Part shown: piece by piece, positions 58,501 to 61,500 of the stretch
How positions within the stretch are numbered: position 1 is the stretch's first letter
Layout: the number at the start of each line of letters is the position of its first letter
Assembly (NCBI GenBank): GCA_032716605.1
Contig: CM064571.1
Coordinates: forward strand, 18,511,856-18,575,855
Length of the DNA: 64,000 nucleotides
Origin: Paralithodes platypus
Taxonomy: Eukaryota; Arthropoda; Malacostraca; Decapoda; Lithodidae
Reading direction: 5' to 3'
The notes under the pieces: model-generated
What the model was told of the DNA's origin: nothing
The model's database searches: none
Seen by the model: the letters and a program-made list of their open reading frames with translations, nothing else
Translations under genes and position numbers: made by a program

Positions 58501-61500
58501 TGTGTGTGTGTAATGTATGTACGTATTTCAGGGTTATTTATTTATTGAATGCTCATTGGTTGATATGAATTAGATTTGATTTCATATAAGTTTTAATATT
58601 TAGCTGAAACAGTGTTATGACATTCCATTCCTTTGTTTTATATTTTCATTTCATAATTATAATTTAGTTTTAATTATTATTTGATTGATTTTTAAAATAA
58701 TATTGACTGCTATTTATAGAATATTTGACCATGCATCTAAAGCTATAGCTCATAAGTTAATTATAAAAATAAGTTTATTGAAATATTTATATAACATTAA
58801 TTATACAGTATACTAACATTCAATTTATCTTAATTTATTGATTGATTCAATTTATACTTAATTAATATATATTTTCTAATTACATGATTAATTTTAAATA
58901 TCTGAATATATAACCTACTGACTTAATTCAATGCATAATTTTAATTCTCAGTTTTGGGATTAACGTAACTTTTTGCTAATGCACTTAATTATTTGATTTT
59001 GCACATTTTTGTTTTGATTATATTCAGTTTTAAATTACTGCAGTTGTTTGTTATTAAAGTATCGTGTTATGAGTAATTATAGGTGTTAGTTAGGATATTA
59101 AGATGGTCAAAAGTCATGCAACATCTCCAATTGACTTTAATTTGATATACCTGTACTCATTAGCCGCTTGAGGATCATGCTGCGGTCTTTTATTTAGATA
59201 TTCATATATTTTTTAGTTTCCTCCCTAGACCTCCATCATACTTTAAAATGAAACATCCATTAGATCCCCCTTCTAGATTAATTTGTACATTATCGTTCGC
59301 CAGGAACAAAATCTACACCTAAATAACACAAAAGGTCTTAATATTTACAAAGAAATAGGGCGAAAGGTCTTCAAATCGCCAAACTAGTGGGCCGAACATC
59401 ATCAAATCTTAAAACTAATTGGGCTAAACACGAGGAAGAAGAGAGCCCAGAAAAAGGACCCATCTACTCTTAAGGGTAATATCATGTTACCGGTACAGCT
59501 AGAGTTAAAAGTAAAGTGTTTTGCTGTGGAGGTATTGTATGACTGCTGACCTTGACCACTCATAAGTAATCTTGTATTCCTCTCCACTCTTTAATGTGAT
59601 ATACTAAAGTGCTCTTCAATGGTTGGACAATTAATTTGACAAGAGTATCTCACACAAAGTTAGTGACATAGTGTATATACAGGCACCTGGTTATATAATA
59701 TATATACTGTATACTCAGTGTCACAGAATCCAAAGAAACTGATTTAGTAATTATTAGATTATTTTCTCACATGCCGAGTCATTGAGTTTACAATCTGGTA
59801 GCCCAATATTATTATACTGTATATAACTCACTCAGTTGATTTAATTCTTATATCAAGCGGAGCATCAGCAAAATTCATCTTCACAGCTAGGATATTACAT
59901 ACACATATTGTCAACTTCTCAGTTTTTATTGCCATGGGAAGTGGCATGGTTGCTGATCGAAGGGTCGGTAGTTCGATCCCAGGTCGTACCATTGGTAGAC
60001 GGCAAGAGTTTGGACAGCTTGGTCTAGCGATTTATGGCAAATGTCCAGTAAAGTCCTTGTAACAAGGGCACACCCTAGCCCTGTCAATCAAGGGATTGCA
60101 CGGCATTAAAAGCTGCAACTGCAAACTACATCTCACCCTAGCAAATATCTTGTCACAAAGATATTTTTTTCCCCCCCGTTAAAATGGACTAAATCAGGCT
60201 GACTATAATGAGATATTACACCCAATTCTTTGTGTTTTAATGTCCAACCACGGAATAAGTGCTAGTGTATAAAGTTGAAGGGAGGAGTTATTGAGCAGAT
60301 TGTTGACATTTTGTGTTGTCTCCCCCCTGCAGCAGCCGGTACCCCTACCTCCCCCCCCATGTGTCCCCCCTCGTCTCTCGAAGGATCGTGGAGAGTCGGG
60401 CGTCAGGCGGCACAACCAACACAACCTCCACCACCACCAACAACAACACCACCACCACCAGTCAGGGCAGCCATCATCATCACCCTCATCTCCAGCATCA
60501 CCCCCACCTCCACCATCCACCTCACTCACTCGCCTCTAGTACCTCCCTCACCACCACCACCACCACCCATACCAGCCTATCCACGCCTCACTACAGGTAC
60601 GTTACTCCTTTCTATATTATGACCCATGACAGTGCACCTCATTTGAAGTAAGTTATTCTCACTTCTCTGACTATAAATCTATTTAATTTCATCTGACGGT
60701 AACTTGAATCAGTTAGCAACTGATTTTGTTTATACTTGATAGGAAAATATGATACAGTACTAACTTTGTCTCTACATCATATAAATACTAAGTGTTCATG
60801 ATTAGGAACGTATTTCCCTTCAAAATCTTCACAAAAGCTGCGTAGTTAAGGTGAGAACATTGCACTTTGCCGTCAGCTGAAAATATACAGACTGTACTAT
60901 AGTCTGTCTTTATCCAGCTGATGGTAAAGTGGCATGTCCTTATCATAATTACTCGGCTATTACAAACATTTTGTAGCGAAATATGTTGTTAACTCATTGG
61001 CTGCGGGAGACGTTCCAGAATGCACATGGTAATGTATAGCGATTTACAGGCTTTTAAAGCCTGTGGAGACGAGTCTGAGTGAGTGGGAGCGCGGCAGGCC
61101 CCCATCCACTCCCCAGCCAGGCGGCCGTGACAATGAGGAGGTGTGAGGTATATCCCGCTTGACTCTGCAGTGCTGCCAAAGGCAAATGTAGCCTGACATT
61201 AGCGATATTCGCTCAAATTAGCGAATGTCTATGGTAGCGCTGCTGATTAACCCTGCGCGCTATGAACCTCGTTCTAGTGCTATTTTCTTCTAGTTTTTAG
61301 CTGAATACATTTCATTTCATGCAGACACTTGCTCAATCATTCAGGAGTGCCTGAATGAGTCCTAATATAGTGAAAATATGCCCGCAGCGTAAGTGTTAAT
61401 TATGAAAAGTTGGCAGTATTAGGACGTAGAGATACTGCAGATTCATATTTTTCCTTTAAGTATCGAAAAAACAGTTCCTAAGGGACTCAATTTACAGTAC

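Noticed and set aside
60203..60622. Alternative + and - frames through exon 11
   Set aside because: Same low-complexity effect; they lack matching splice phases on both sides.
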